From: Bacillus salipaludis
GTDB lineage: Bacteria > Bacillota > Bacilli > Bacillales_B > DSM-18226
Length of the DNA stretch: 64,000 nucleotides
Direction of reading: 5' to 3'
NCBI RefSeq assembly: GCF_004358205.1
Contig: NZ_SMYO01000002.1
Location: forward strand, 434,001-498,000
Below, in pieces: positions 16,426-25,013 of the stretch. Each line of letters begins with the position of its first letter. The stretch's first letter is position 1. Made by a program: the position numbers and the translations under genes. The notes below the pieces were generated by a model. That model was not told the DNA's origin and searched no databases. It saw only the letters and a program-made list of their open reading frames with translations.

Positions 16426-17571
16426 TTGAAAAAATTTTTAATAGCAGGAATGACATCCATGCTGGTTCTGGGAAGCTATGTTGGGATTAAAGCAAACGCT
16501 TCTGGAAGTGCAAAATCTGTTGATCGAATCACATGGGAATATGGAGGAGAACTAGAGGCACAAAAGGGATTTGACAAGAATATCGGTACAGCAGGAGTGC
16601 TAGCGGGATCTTATAAAAAGAATTTAATCATTGGAGGCGGAGCGAATTTTCCTTACGAATCCGTCTTAAATGGAGGGGCAAAGAAATATTACTCCGATAT
16701 CTATGTTTTAAAAAATGAAGATCATCAATTAAAGATGGTCGAACATACAAATCTTGATCATGAGATTGGATATGGAACTTCCATCACGACAGATCAAGGC
16801 GTTTACTACATTGGAGGAAGTCCTGAAAAAGAATACGCAGATGATATCACGCTGCTAACTCTTGATTCACATAAAAAATTGAAAGTGAAAAAAATAGGCG
16901 ATCTGCCATTTACGATCAGTGATGGGATCGCTGTTCAGAAAGATGGAAAATTGTATATTGGCCTTGGTAAGCAAAATGGAAAAGATAGTAATAAATTATA
17001 TGAATATGATTTAAAAACGTCTAAAACGAAAGAGCTAGCGTCCATCCCAGGGGAAAGTGCCAGGAATCAAAGTGTGGCCCAACTATTAAACGGAAACCTC
17101 TATGTCTTTAGTGGTGGAGGATCCGTTGCTTATACAGATGGGTATAAATATGATATTGAAAAAAATTCCTGGTCAAAAGTTTCTTCCGTCAAAGTGGATG
17201 GAAAAGAAATCTCTTTACTAGGAGCCAATTCGGTAAAATTAAATCGGGATGAAATGATGGTCATTGGTGGATTTAATAAGGAAATCTATGATAACGCTGT
17301 TAAAAATTTAGGCTCACTAACAGGAGAAGAATTAGCCGCTTTTAGAACGAAATATTTTAATGCGGACCCTTATGAGTTTCATTGGAATAAAGAAGTTTTA
17401 ATCTATAATGCAAAAAAGGATACATGGAGATCAATCGGAAAGGTTCCTTTTGATGCACCTTGTGGGGAAGGCTTAGTGTTAATGAATAAAAATATCTTTT
17501 CGATCAATGGAGAAATAAAACCTGGCGTAAGAACGAATGCGATTTATTCAGGAACCTTACTCAACCATTAA
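16426..17571 (+). CDS. Secreted YjhT/NanM-like sialic-acid mutarotase (Kelch-type)
   Basis: Exported protein of 381 residues resembling N-acetylneuraminate epimerase (NanM), which converts alpha-sialic acid released by sialidases to the beta form. It starts at TTG 16426, seven bases after GAGGAGG. Residues 1-25 are a Sec signal peptide ending near KANA. Six Kelch-like blades follow; visible strands include LIIGGGANFPYES, GVYYIGGSPEKEYADD, LYIGLGKQNGKDS, LYVFSGGGSVAYTDGYKYD and MMVIGGFNKEIYDN. The insertion AFRTKYFNADPYEFHWNKEVLIYN and the closing PCGEGLVLMNKNIFSINGE are typical of this subfamily. E. coli NanM is of similar length. It sits between the RpiR regulator and the sialidase on the same strand, which supports the assignment. 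Catalytic residues were not verified individually. Confidence 0.85.
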   Translation: MKKFLIAGMTSMLVLGSYVGIKANASGSAKSVDRITWEYGGELEAQKGFDKNIGTAGVLAGSYKKNLIIGGGANFPYESVLNGGAKKYYSDIYVLKNEDHQLKMVEHTNLDHEIGYGTSITTDQGVYYIGGSPEKEYADDITLLTLDSHKKLKVKKIGDLPFTISDGIAVQKDGKLYIGLGKQNGKDSNKLYEYDLKTSKTKELASIPGESARNQSVAQLLNGNLYVFSGGGSVAYTDGYKYDIEKNSWSKVSSVKVDGKEISLLGANSVKLNRDEMMVIGGFNKEIYDNAVKNLGSLTGEELAAFRTKYFNADPYEFHWNKEVLIYNAKKDTWRSIGKVPFDAPCGEGLVLMNKNIFSINGEIKPGVRTNAIYSGTLLNH

Positions 17572-17719
17572 CTAGATTAAATGATTTCTAGAAATCCCTT
17601 TATTGACTCGTGAAACGAATATTTCATACAGCTTATGAGGACAAGCTAAAATGCAGAGCTTACAGCACAGAGAGAAGTAGTTTGTTTCGATTAAAAAATT
17701 TATAGAAATGGAGTTTTGT

Positions 17720-20200
17720 ATGAATACTTTTTTCGCTAAACGTCTATTTAATTTTTTGCTAGCTTTTGTGCTTGTATTCTCTCTTAGTTCGATGATCCAT
17801 GTGAGTAACATAAAGGCAGAGGCCAATGCACTGCTTGATTACTCGGTAAATCAATCCTTTAACGGCACGAGTGACTACATAGATAAAACAGCGGATGTTC
17901 AAAAGGTTTCAGGGCTGACGGAAGGATCGATCGTGGCGAAGTTTAAAACCACTAGCGGTGCTGCTGCCAAAGCAATCATTAGTGGTACGGATAAAAAAGA
18001 TCCTTCGAGTAATATCACCTTAAGTGTAAATGGATCTGATTTATACTTTGAAAATCGGGAAAACGGAAGTTACGCTGCTAGTCTGAAGGCAGCCGGTTAT
18101 TATAATGACGGGAACTGGCACACGGCTGTCCTATCGGTGGATGCTGCTGGAACTAAATTATATGTCGATGGAATTTTAATGGCCACCCATTCTTCTACAG
18201 CATTTTTCTCCCATGTAACAGACATGGATGGTTTGTATATTGGCCGTAATGCCGATAATGGCGGCGGACAGTGGTACTTTAGTGGAGACATTGAGAACGT
18301 GAAGATCTTCAACCAAGCCTTAACGGCGGAAGATGTGAAAAAAATAAGCGGTGATAACATCTATCCTGCTCCAGATGTACCTGCGGCTGTTCCTTTATTT
18401 GAACCAGGCATGGCGAATACGGCTGCCTATCGGATTCCCTCTTTGCTTACCACCCAAAAGGGAACCATCATCGCTGCTGCAGATGTAAGAAAAATTGGTA
18501 TAGCCGATAGTCCGAATAATATTGATACCGGCATCCGCAGAAGTACAGATAATGGTAAGACCTGGAGTGATTTGGATGTCATTATTGATTATCCAGGTTC
18601 GGGATATGATGGTGCTTCTACCATTGACTCTTCCATGCTGCAGGATCAAGAGTCCGGGACCATCTGGCTTTTGGTTGACCATTTCCCTGGCGGCATTGGG
18701 TTTGGAAGTGCTGTAGCAGGTAAAGGGTTTGATGCCAACGGATACCGCCTTCTTTATGACAAGGATGGAAAGGAATTTACCCTAAGAGAAAACGGACAAG
18801 TGTTTAACCAAGCCGGAGTCAAAACAGAATACACAGTTTCTTCCAATGGTGATGTCGATCTAAACGACGAAAAACGTGGAAACATATATCTGAAAAAAGG
18901 TGTTGACCCGAAAGAAAGCCTTCTTGAAGCAAGAACCGCCTTTTTGCAAATCATTAAAAGTGATGACGATGGAAAGACATGGTCAAAACCGATGGATTTG
19001 AACAGCCAGGTGAAGGAGTCCTGGATGAAATTCCTTGGTACAGGACCCGGAAGAGGACTTCAACTAACTAAGGGTGAGCATAAGGGACGATTAGTTTTTC
19101 CAGTTTACTATACAAACAAGAACGGGATGCAATCAAGTGCCGTCGTCTATAGTGACGATCACGGAAAGACGTGGAAACGCGGTGAATCTCCAAACGATGG
19201 CAGGGTATGGCAAGGCACAACGCTGCAATCTGAAACAACAGGTGTTTATGGGGCACAATTAACCGAATCACAAGTAATTGAACTGGACAACGGAACGTTA
19301 AAATTATATATGCGAAATACTTCAGGGACAGGAAGAGTGGCAGTTGCCGAAAGCTTGGATGGAGGAGAAACCTGGGGGGATGTAACCTTTGATCAAACCC
19401 TGTTGGACCCTTATTGCCAGTCAACGGTTATCAATTATCCTGATCTGGGAGACGGTAAAAACCGTGTCATCTGGGCGAATCCGGCAAGTACCTCCGGCAG
19501 GGTAAACGGGACGGTACGTGTAAGTGAAGATGACGGGAAGACATGGAAATCTTCCATGCTGGTAAAACCGGGCGGCTATGCTTATTCAGCTTTAACCGTT
19601 CTACAGGATGGGAAAATCGGTCTGTTATATGAAGATAACGCAGGGTCGATTTTATTCACCTCCTTCTCGCTCTATGATGTAACGAAAGAGGATTCCACCC
19701 CGCCTGTGATTGATCTTAAGGACTCTCTGACCGTAAACCAGACAGATGAAGCCAATATTCCAGTTACAGTGACGGATCCAATAAGCGGAGTGGCTGACGT
19801 TCAAATGACTTTGGATGGGAAAGAAGTCGAGAATCCGATTCATATCGAGCCGCTATCCCTTAAGGCGGGCGATCATACGCTTCAAGTGAAAGCAGTGGAT
19901 GTTGCTGGAAATGAAGCAGTGAAGACAAGTACGCTCCATGTATCCTTTGATATCGGTTATCTGGATGAATTCCTGGCTGTCGCGAAGAATAAAGGCTGGG
20001 TGACAGATGAAGGAATTTTGAACAGTTTAACGTCAAAAGTTCAGCACATTCAGTCTAAGCAGGATGACAAAGGCACCGTTCTGAACGGTCTGAAGGCTCT
20101 CGAGAACGAAGTGAAAGCACAAGAAGGCAAAAAGATGGATGAAAATGGTGCGAAATTGCTTTTGGATGATATTTCCTTTGTTAAAGCGAATTTAGAGTGA
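17720..20200 (+). CDS. Secreted exo-alpha-sialidase (neuraminidase)
   Basis: Exported sialidase of 826 residues from ATG 17720, preferred over ATG 17708 because GGAG lies six bases upstream. A signal peptide (about 1-34) precedes a laminin-G/concanavalin-like lectin domain (about 45-215; LYVDGILMATHS, LYIGRNADNGGGQWYFSGDI). The GH33 six-bladed propeller (about 225-655) begins with the YRIPS form of the FRIP motif, whose Arg binds the sialic-acid carboxylate. Five Asp-boxes (S-x-D-x-G-x-T-W) are visible: STDNGKTW, SDDDGKTW, SDDHGKTW, SLDGGETW and SEDDGKTW. An Ig-like domain and a helical FIVAR-like tail complete the protein. No LPXTG anchor is present, so it is probably released. A dispersed terminator-like repeat follows. 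Genes for sialic-acid uptake and breakdown (nanA, nanE, nanK) are absent from this window. Confidence 0.94.
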   Translation: MNTFFAKRLFNFLLAFVLVFSLSSMIHVSNIKAEANALLDYSVNQSFNGTSDYIDKTADVQKVSGLTEGSIVAKFKTTSGAAAKAIISGTDKKDPSSNITLSVNGSDLYFENRENGSYAASLKAAGYYNDGNWHTAVLSVDAAGTKLYVDGILMATHSSTAFFSHVTDMDGLYIGRNADNGGGQWYFSGDIENVKIFNQALTAEDVKKISGDNIYPAPDVPAAVPLFEPGMANTAAYRIPSLLTTQKGTIIAAADVRKIGIADSPNNIDTGIRRSTDNGKTWSDLDVIIDYPGSGYDGASTIDSSMLQDQESGTIWLLVDHFPGGIGFGSAVAGKGFDANGYRLLYDKDGKEFTLRENGQVFNQAGVKTEYTVSSNGDVDLNDEKRGNIYLKKGVDPKESLLEARTAFLQIIKSDDDGKTWSKPMDLNSQVKESWMKFLGTGPGRGLQLTKGEHKGRLVFPVYYTNKNGMQSSAVVYSDDHGKTWKRGESPNDGRVWQGTTLQSETTGVYGAQLTESQVIELDNGTLKLYMRNTSGTGRVAVAESLDGGETWGDVTFDQTLLDPYCQSTVINYPDLGDGKNRVIWANPASTSGRVNGTVRVSEDDGKTWKSSMLVKPGGYAYSALTVLQDGKIGLLYEDNAGSILFTSFSLYDVTKEDSTPPVIDLKDSLTVNQTDEANIPVTVTDPISGVADVQMTLDGKEVENPIHIEPLSLKAGDHTLQVKAVDVAGNEAVKTSTLHVSFDIGYLDEFLAVAKNKGWVTDEGILNSLTSKVQHIQSKQDDKGTVLNGLKALENEVKAQEGKKMDENGAKLLLDDISFVKANLE

Positions 20201-20206
20201 ATTTTT

Positions 20207-20285
20207 GGGGACCATGGGGACGGTTCTGCCGGCTTTTTTAGTCCGCGAGATGAATAAAGTAGACCAAGAGAACCGTCCCTGTGGT
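20207..20285 (+). repeat. GGGACGGTTCT dispersed repeat, copy 1 (terminator-like)
   Basis: GGGGACGGTTCTGCCGGCTTTTTT (interior) is followed ~45 bp later by the inverse AGAACCGTCCC, so the element can fold as one long hairpin. It lies directly after the sialidase stop and can act as its terminator. Related copies are at 47818, 48478, 53290, 60430 and 62027. Confidence 0.8.
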
Positions 20286-20291
20286 ATAAAA

Positions 20292-20459
20292 GGAGACCGG
20301 ATTCACGAAGAATCCGGCCTCTCACTTTTATCCCGCATTAACGGACAGTAAGACCCCAACTTAAGAATTTGACGGACATTCAGATAAGCGGGGGTCAACT
20401 GTCCGTAAAAGCCCGATTGGTTCAACTAACAATCAGTGGGAAAAAGACCCCACTGATTG
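20292..20459. repeat. Cluster of three palindromes between convergent genes
   Basis: Three inverted repeats stand in a row. The first (20292-20323) pairs CCGGATTC with GAATCCGG. The second (20341-20406) pairs ACGGACAGT with ACTGTCCGT and, inside it, GACCCC with GGGGTC. The third (20431-20459) pairs AATCAGTGGG with CCCACTGATT and has a T-run on the minus strand, making it the likely terminator of the DUF1659/DUF2922 pair. Confidence 0.7.
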
Positions 20460-20469
20460 AAGTTTCACC

Positions 20470-20697
20470 TTATACAAGCTCATAATCTGTTACATTACGT
20501 TCCACGATTCTTGCTCCTTTTGCTGAAACAAGGTCGCCACTTCCTGTATAGAAAGCTCCGGAACTCACGATTTGATCCATTGATTGTTTTACAACGGCTT
20601 CATCAATCGGTTCCTTTGGATTATCAACGGTAATCCGGGCAATTTTACCAGTAGCTGTTACGAATTGTAATTCCAATGTTTTAGCCAAACTCCTCAC
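20470..20697 (-). CDS. DUF2922 family small protein
   Basis: Small cytoplasmic protein of 72-75 residues with the DUF2922 pattern: KTLELQFVTATGKIARITVDNPKEPIDEAVVKQSMDQI, then GDLVSAKGARIVERNVTDYELV at the end. It has no signal peptide or membrane helix. The reading frame can begin at GTG 20697 or, more like its relatives (MAKTLELQF), at TTG 20688, which sits just after GAGGTGAGGAG. DUF2922 genes almost always lie directly downstream of a DUF1659 gene in Bacillaceae, as here. The function of neither is known. A stem-loop with a T-run on the minus strand follows. Confidence 0.88.
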   Translation of the reverse strand: MRSLAKTLELQFVTATGKIARITVDNPKEPIDEAVVKQSMDQIVSSGAFYTGSGDLVSAKGARIVERNVTDYELV

Positions 20698-20724
20698 CTC
20701 CAGTCCTCAAAAAATAATTGCTTA

Positions 20725-20943
20725 CTAGACTAATAAATCGGAACTGTCGTTTTTCTCGATGCGGTAAAGCGTATCGTTGCATAATACAAAGATGGCTTGT
20801 GCTGCTTGATAAAGCTGGTCCGCAGTAGCGTCTTTTTTGACATTGCTGAAGGTCTTGGATCGTAAAATTGGATTTCCTTCACCATCCACGCCTGTTTCAA
20901 ATACGATACGAAGCTTCGTCGTAGTTAATCGTGCCTGTGCCAT
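20725..20943 (-). CDS. DUF1659 family small protein
   Basis: Small cytoplasmic protein of 72 residues matching DUF1659: an N-terminal strand TTKLRIVFETGVDGEGNPILRSKTFSNVKKDATADQLY, then AAQAIFVLCNDTLYRIEKNDSSDLL. GGAGGTGAG precedes the ATG at 20943. It is the first gene of a two-gene minus-strand unit with DUF2922, 27 bp apart. Both proteins are short, soluble and common in spore-forming Bacillaceae. I can assign family but no role. Confidence 0.88.
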   Translation of the reverse strand: MAQARLTTTKLRIVFETGVDGEGNPILRSKTFSNVKKDATADQLYQAAQAIFVLCNDTLYRIEKNDSSDLLV

Positions 20944-21126
20944 TGTTTCTCACCTCCTCCTTACACCTTCTATATAAAGAAAAATGAAAGAAAAGGACAG
21001 GGTCTTGGAAAATAAAAATTAACCTGGTGTCTGCTAAGATTTGCCTTTCAGTGAAAGCAACCTTCGACAAATTCCTTACTGGAAAAAACAATGAAATCCT
21101 TATTTAACAAGGTAAAATTCGATTCT

Positions 21127-21330
21127 AATCAAACGTTTGATTGGAAATGCTTTTTGTGGGAATAAGTAAAAGATTGTAAAAAGATCACTAGTTTTGCTAG
21201 CTTAGTCGATAAATAGAGAGAACAGAACATTTTTATCGACAAAAAATTTGCTTGAAAAGGAGAAAAGGTTCGTTTTTCAAAAGGTTTTGTTGCGGTTTTA
21301 ATTAAACGTTTGATTAACAATATGTTTCGT
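21127..21330 (+). repeat. Dispersed palindrome-bearing element, copy D
   Basis: The palindrome AATCAAACGTTTGATT (21127-21142) and its one-mismatch partner AATTAAACGTTTGATT (21300-21315) are 173 bp apart, exactly as in copy A at 14261. The shared interior TATCGACAAAAAATTTGC, TCAAAAGGTTTTGTTGCGG is recognisable but more diverged. The stretch between DUF1659 and the 21-bp array at 21504 holds no gene I can support. Confidence 0.75.
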
Positions 21331-21503
21331 GAAAAGGGTCGAGATTTGTCTGATTTAGTATGTTTATTGAGGAAGGGTGTATGAAATTCTTCTTATTTAG
21401 ATTTCGTGGCAGAAATTTTGATCCGTTATGGGGGGACATAGATCAATAGAAGTGTCCCTTTCGAATGCTTTTATTTTTAAAAGATTCTTAGCTTTCTTCG
21501 GTT

Positions 21504-21600
21504 CGCAGATAAAATGCTTCGGTACGCAGATAAATGTTGTATTTACGCAGATAAATTCCTCGGAATCGCAGATAAACTCGCATTTAACGCAGATTAAGCA
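21504..21600 (+). repeat. 21-bp-period mini-array, CGCAGATAAA family
   Basis: CGCAGAT(A)AA occurs five times, starting at 21504, 21525, 21546, 21567 and 21588, an exact 21-bp period. The intervening 11 bases differ in every unit. An open frame through it (21428-21652) is a consequence of the 21-bp period and has no ribosome binding site. Confidence 0.85.
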
Positions 21601-21719
21601 TAGAAATGCCCGTAAAGTTCCGGATTATTTCCATACTTGGGGGGAGATTTAGAAGTTTAGGGTATTTTGCCCCGAACCGTACCATAAGTAAATGCGGTTT
21701 TTTCAATCATTAATAAATG

Positions 21720-21750
21720 AGGCAACTACCGTTTTGGGGTAGTTGCCTTT
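21720..21750. terminator. Terminator of the 2OG/Fe(II)-type oxygenase gene
   Basis: GGCAACTACC and GGTAGTTGCC pair around a short loop, 38 bp after the stop codon of the minus-strand oxygenase. T-rich sequence is modest on both sides, so it may work in both directions. Confidence 0.7.
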
Positions 21751-21787
21751 AATCATTTCAAAAGTATTTAAGCTTTAATCCAGTACC

Positions 21788-22738
21788 TTATTTCTTGATT
21801 AAGCCAATCTCAACCAATCTTTCATACAGAAAGTCACCAGCTGTAATGGCAGGATATCTTTCTGGATTTTCTTCAGAAATACAAGCTGGAATGGTTTCTA
21901 ATAAGCAAGTGCTATATGGATGGACGAAGAAAGGCATAGAATAACGAGCTGTGTTTTCTCCCTCAGGGTTCACGACGCGGTGCGTTGTAGCTGGGATCAC
22001 CTCATTTGTAATACGAGATAACATATCTCCAGCATCGACAATAATTTGTCCTGGCTTCGCTTTGACTGGCATCCAGTCTCCTTCACGTGTTAACAGTTCT
22101 AGTCCGGAAGCAGTGGATTCCACTAATAACGTAATAAGGTTAATATCTTCATGCTCGGCTGCACGAATGGCATTTGGATCCATTGATTCTTCTAATGGGG
22201 GATAATGAATGGTACGAAGGATACTATTTCCATCCTTAATCATATCCGCAAAGAAGTTAGGGCGAAGATCAAAATGCATAGCAAGTGCTTCGAGCATATT
22301 ACGTGCCACACGCTCTAATTCGCTGTAAAAGTTTACAGCAAATTGCTTCAGTTCAGGAACTTCCGCTGGCCAAATGTTGGCAGGATATTGACTGGTTAGA
22401 GGATGGCCGACAGGTAATTCTTGGCCAACATGCCAGAACTCTTTTAAATCGCCAACTGTACGGTTTTTCGCATGCTCTTTACCAAAACCTGTGTATCCAC
22501 GTTGACCTCCATTAATACCTTCATATTGTTTTTTTATATCAACATCTAGATTGAATAACGTTTTCCATAGCTCGTAGTTTTTTTCAATTAGCTTAGGATC
22601 AACCCCATGGCCCTCTAAAATGATAAAGCCTGTTTCTTTTAAACCTGCAGCAAATTCTTCTGCAAATGCAGCTCGTTGCTCTGAATTCCCGTAGGTGTAT
22701 TGCTTTAAGTCTAAGGTGCGAATCATTAGATTTGTCAT
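21788..22738 (-). CDS. Isopenicillin N synthase-like 2OG/Fe(II)-type oxygenase
   Basis: Non-haem iron oxygenase of 316 residues in the isopenicillin-N-synthase/2-oxoglutarate dioxygenase family. The N-terminal DIOX_N region (about 20-130) contains KETGFIILEGHGVDP and GQRGYTGFGKEHAKNR. The C-terminal jelly roll (about 160-290) carries the metal triad His-x-Asp in AAEHEDINLITLL and the distal His in PATTHRVVNP, and R-x-S in ARYSMPFF that binds the co-substrate carboxylate. GGAG lies upstream of the ATG. It is a single gene with its own terminator. The substrate cannot be told. The last 40 bp of the gene plus 12 bp beyond recur at 47931-47982, a trace of a second copy. Confidence 0.9.
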   Translation of the reverse strand: MTNLMIRTLDLKQYTYGNSEQRAAFAEEFAAGLKETGFIILEGHGVDPKLIEKNYELWKTLFNLDVDIKKQYEGINGGQRGYTGFGKEHAKNRTVGDLKEFWHVGQELPVGHPLTSQYPANIWPAEVPELKQFAVNFYSELERVARNMLEALAMHFDLRPNFFADMIKDGNSILRTIHYPPLEESMDPNAIRAAEHEDINLITLLVESTASGLELLTREGDWMPVKAKPGQIIVDAGDMLSRITNEVIPATTHRVVNPEGENTARYSMPFFVHPYSTCLLETIPACISEENPERYPAITAGDFLYERLVEIGLIKK

Positions 22739-23076
22739 CTTCTATTTGTCTCCTATCCATTTTGTAAGCGCTTCAAAACTATATAAAAGTAACATAACAT
22801 TTAGGTAAACACAATAGAAAAATTATTGGGAAAACCAGGACCATGGGAGGGTTGTCGCGACGTGAGAACGGCGTCCCGAAGAATCCGGCCATCCTCTACA
22901 AAAACAGCCCTCCCTAAAGTAAGGAGAGCTAGCCTAGTCTATTTTCTTCTTGATATAGGTTTACCAGGAATAATTATATGCTTTCCAGATGCCATTTACT
23001 TTTACCATTGAGAGCTTTTGTTTAACATCAGGGGGATCCATTTGGAATTGGAAATTGTTTCGGCAAATGAAACCCA
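22739..23076. other. Intergenic region without a gene
   Basis: A cre-like TGTAAGCGCTTCAA lies at 22763-22776 just upstream of the oxygenase start, matching the consensus at 13 of 14 positions. Further on, GGACCATGGGAGGGTTGT (about 22840) looks like a degraded GGGACGGTTCT repeat. I see no open reading frame with a ribosome binding site. Confidence 0.45.
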
Positions 23077-23853
23077 TTAACAACTCTTTGCTTTAGCTTC
23101 ATGAGCACCCTGATCATACAAATAATAACTGTTTTTTTTCAGTGATTTAGCTTTATACATGGCTACATCAGCGTTTCTTATTAATGTTATCGTCTCTGTT
23201 CCATGTTCCGGAAAAAAGGCTAAACCAATACTTGTAGAAGTCTTGATTTGAATCTTATTGATGGTAATAGGCTTATTCATCTCCTCAAGGATTCTTTTAA
23301 CAATGTTTATAACAGCAGGTTTGTCCGTGTCTGGTAAAAAGATCACGAACTCGTCACCGGCATAACGTGAAATCGTATCCTCTTTGCGTATGCAGTCCAA
23401 AAGTCGATTTCCCATTTCCTTTAATAAAAGATCACCCACTTCATGTCCATGATTATCGTTGACCTGTTTAAATCCATCAAAATCTAAAAATAAGACAACA
23501 CCCGTTTTATTTTCTTTTCCTAAATCGATCAGTGAATGAGTCAAATTCTCTTCAAAATATCTCCGATTTGACAGTCCCGTCAACTGATCATAATAGGATA
23601 GGGCTTTAAATTTTTCTTCTGCCCCCTCTAATCGAATCCTTTGTTTCATTACAATAAAGAGGAAGGGCATAAAGATTAATGTAGTGCTAATCGTACCAAT
23701 GAGCTCTTCCGTTCCAACCACCGGTATTTTCCAAGCCCAGTGGATAATCCTATATAGAACGTTAAATTCAGAAACTTTTAAAACCAGTAAACCCATTAAG
23801 ATAAAAATGATTTTATATGACCAATTTAAATATTTATTTTTTCTTATTTCCAA
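23077..23853 (-). CDS. Membrane-bound diguanylate cyclase (GGDEF)
   Basis: Enzyme making cyclic di-GMP from two GTP, 258 residues. Two membrane segments (about residues 10-28 and 45-67) are joined to a GGDEF domain (about 90-250). The domain has YDQLTGLSNRRYFEENL, FLDFDGFKQVNDNHGHEVGD and the active-site motif AGDEF in RYAGDEFVIF, an accepted functional variant. An inhibitory I-site R-K-E-D lies five residues before it, so product feedback is expected. Start: TTG 23853 follows GGAG by nine bases; an upstream in-frame TTG at 23868 would add five residues. No periplasmic sensor of any size is present, so the input signal is likely membrane-linked. It is a single-gene unit, unlinked to other c-di-GMP genes here. 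Confidence 0.9.
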   Translation of the reverse strand: MEIRKNKYLNWSYKIIFILMGLLVLKVSEFNVLYRIIHWAWKIPVVGTEELIGTISTTLIFMPFLFIVMKQRIRLEGAEEKFKALSYYDQLTGLSNRRYFEENLTHSLIDLGKENKTGVVLFLDFDGFKQVNDNHGHEVGDLLLKEMGNRLLDCIRKEDTISRYAGDEFVIFLPDTDKPAVINIVKRILEEMNKPITINKIQIKTSTSIGLAFFPEHGTETITLIRNADVAMYKAKSLKKNSYYLYDQGAHEAKAKSC

Positions 23854-24062
23854 AAAAGTCAACTCCAATTTAGAACATCCCTTTTAACAGATTACTAAAT
23901 CCCAACGAGTACTTCAAATGATGTTTTCTGGTAAAAAAACCTCACTCCAAATCCGGTTTAGTTAGATAACTCCCGTTCAACATTTTCTCAAATATCCACT
24001 TTTGCCAACTTTCTTATTGACAAATTTAAGCTGCTTCGGCAGCTTATTTATTTTTTCTGAGC

Positions 24063-24320
24063 AATCAAGATGAATATATAGACGGAAAGAGTCGTTAACG
24101 AAGAACCTTTTTTTGTGCTATTATGTCATTTTTTGATCGTTTGGGAGAGTAATCGGGAAAAGTTAAACGAAATAATCGACAAATTATTTCCACGGAAACT
24201 AGACGATGATCGTTTTCCAAAAGGCTTTGTCCCGGTTTTAATCAAACGTTTGATTAAAAAAATAAGCGTCAGCAGCTGTCGATTCATAAAGAAAGGTGAT
24301 GGTTGTAACCATTTGGTTGG
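24063..24320 (+). repeat. Dispersed palindrome-bearing element, copy B
   Basis: The perfect palindrome AATCAAACGTTTGATT is at 24240-24255, and a decayed partner (AATCAAGATG) at 24063 marks the other end. The shared blocks CGACAAATTATTTCC, AAAAGGCTTTGTCCCGG and GTCGATTCATAAAGAAAGG match copies A and C. Similarity to copy C continues through ACCATTTGGTTGGCTAATCCA and on to about 24350. The short open frame 24115-24324 lies inside the repeat and is rejected. Confidence 0.8.
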
Positions 24321-24532
24321 CTAATCCACATTTCATATATTTCCGCATAATAAAGCCATTAAATTTTTTCCAAGAAGCCGTAGCAGTTTCAGAGAGATTG
24401 TCGGAATGGAATGTAAGGGTTATTCGGATAGGACAAGCGGGAAATTGCCGGTAGAGAGTCCGAATGCAAGACCTAAGCAGAAAAGTTTCAAAAATAAAAA
24501 GTTAAATTAAACAGCAATTAGGATAAAACGAA

Positions 24533-24660
24533 TCACTTTTGCATCATTCGATGTAAAAAAAGTTCAATGATAGATTCGTGTGAAAAGTAAACAATCATTT
24601 ACACTTTCTACGAATTACACATTACAATGATGCGAAATGTGTTCAATCTGAAATGAGTAT
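24533..24660 (+). promoter_or_regulatory. Candidate activator-binding region upstream of NCS1 sigma-54 promoter
   Basis: A GCATC-N4-GATG dyad (24541-24553) and a reverse-oriented GCATC (about 24628) lie 165 and 80 bp upstream of the -24 box at 24707. A segment ACACATTTCGCATCATTG (read on the minus strand) resembles GAACACATTTTGCATCGATTG at about 39784, upstream of another sigma-54 promoter. Bent, A/T-rich DNA with repeated short inverted repeats is typical of enhancer sites for sigma-54 activators; the assignment is inferred. Confidence 0.45.
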
Positions 24661-24704
24661 TTTAAAAACTATTCTATGAATGGGCCCTTTTTTCAGTACT
24701 TAAT

Positions 24705-24721
24705 ATGGCATAATTCTTGCA
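24705..24721 (+). promoter_or_regulatory. Sigma-54 promoter of first NCS1 permease gene
   Basis: ATGGCATAATTCTTGCA fits the -24/-12 consensus TGGCAC-N5-TTGCA, with GG (24707) and GC (24719) exactly 12 bp apart. Transcription would start near 24731, giving a ~285-base leader before the permease. The leader begins with GGGAGGTGATG and a possible 18-codon frame (24742-24798). Confidence 0.75.
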
Positions 24722-25013
24722 TTTATAAAAAAAGGGAGGTGATGTCAGAATGGTATATGGTTTATAATCAATCAAAAGGTATAAAATCAAACTATTAAAA
24801 ATTTTGGAAAATTTAGGGTCTGGTTATAAGCTATTTCAACAATTTTTGGAATTTAAGAAAGGAACAAATAGCAAACCTCTTAGAAGATTTATCCTCAATA
24901 TCGTTATCTCCAAACAAGTTAAAATGGAATAGAAACAAGGGGCTTTTGGAAGTGGTTTTTAAAATTTAGAAAGCGCTTTAATTTTCAATCACTATAAACG
25001 AGAGGTGTAGTAT

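Noticed and set aside
21428..21652. 74-residue frame through the CGCAGATAAA array
   Set aside because: No ribosome site; the open frame follows from the 21-bp period.
24115..24324. Short frame in the repeat (also 14360-14563 and 14263-14508)
   Set aside because: They lie inside copies of the AATCAAACGTTTGATT element and are not kept between copies.
24721..25013. Purine or other known riboswitch ahead of the NCS1 permease
   Set aside because: I looked for the conserved purine-riboswitch core and did not find it. A structure search would be needed to exclude other classes.
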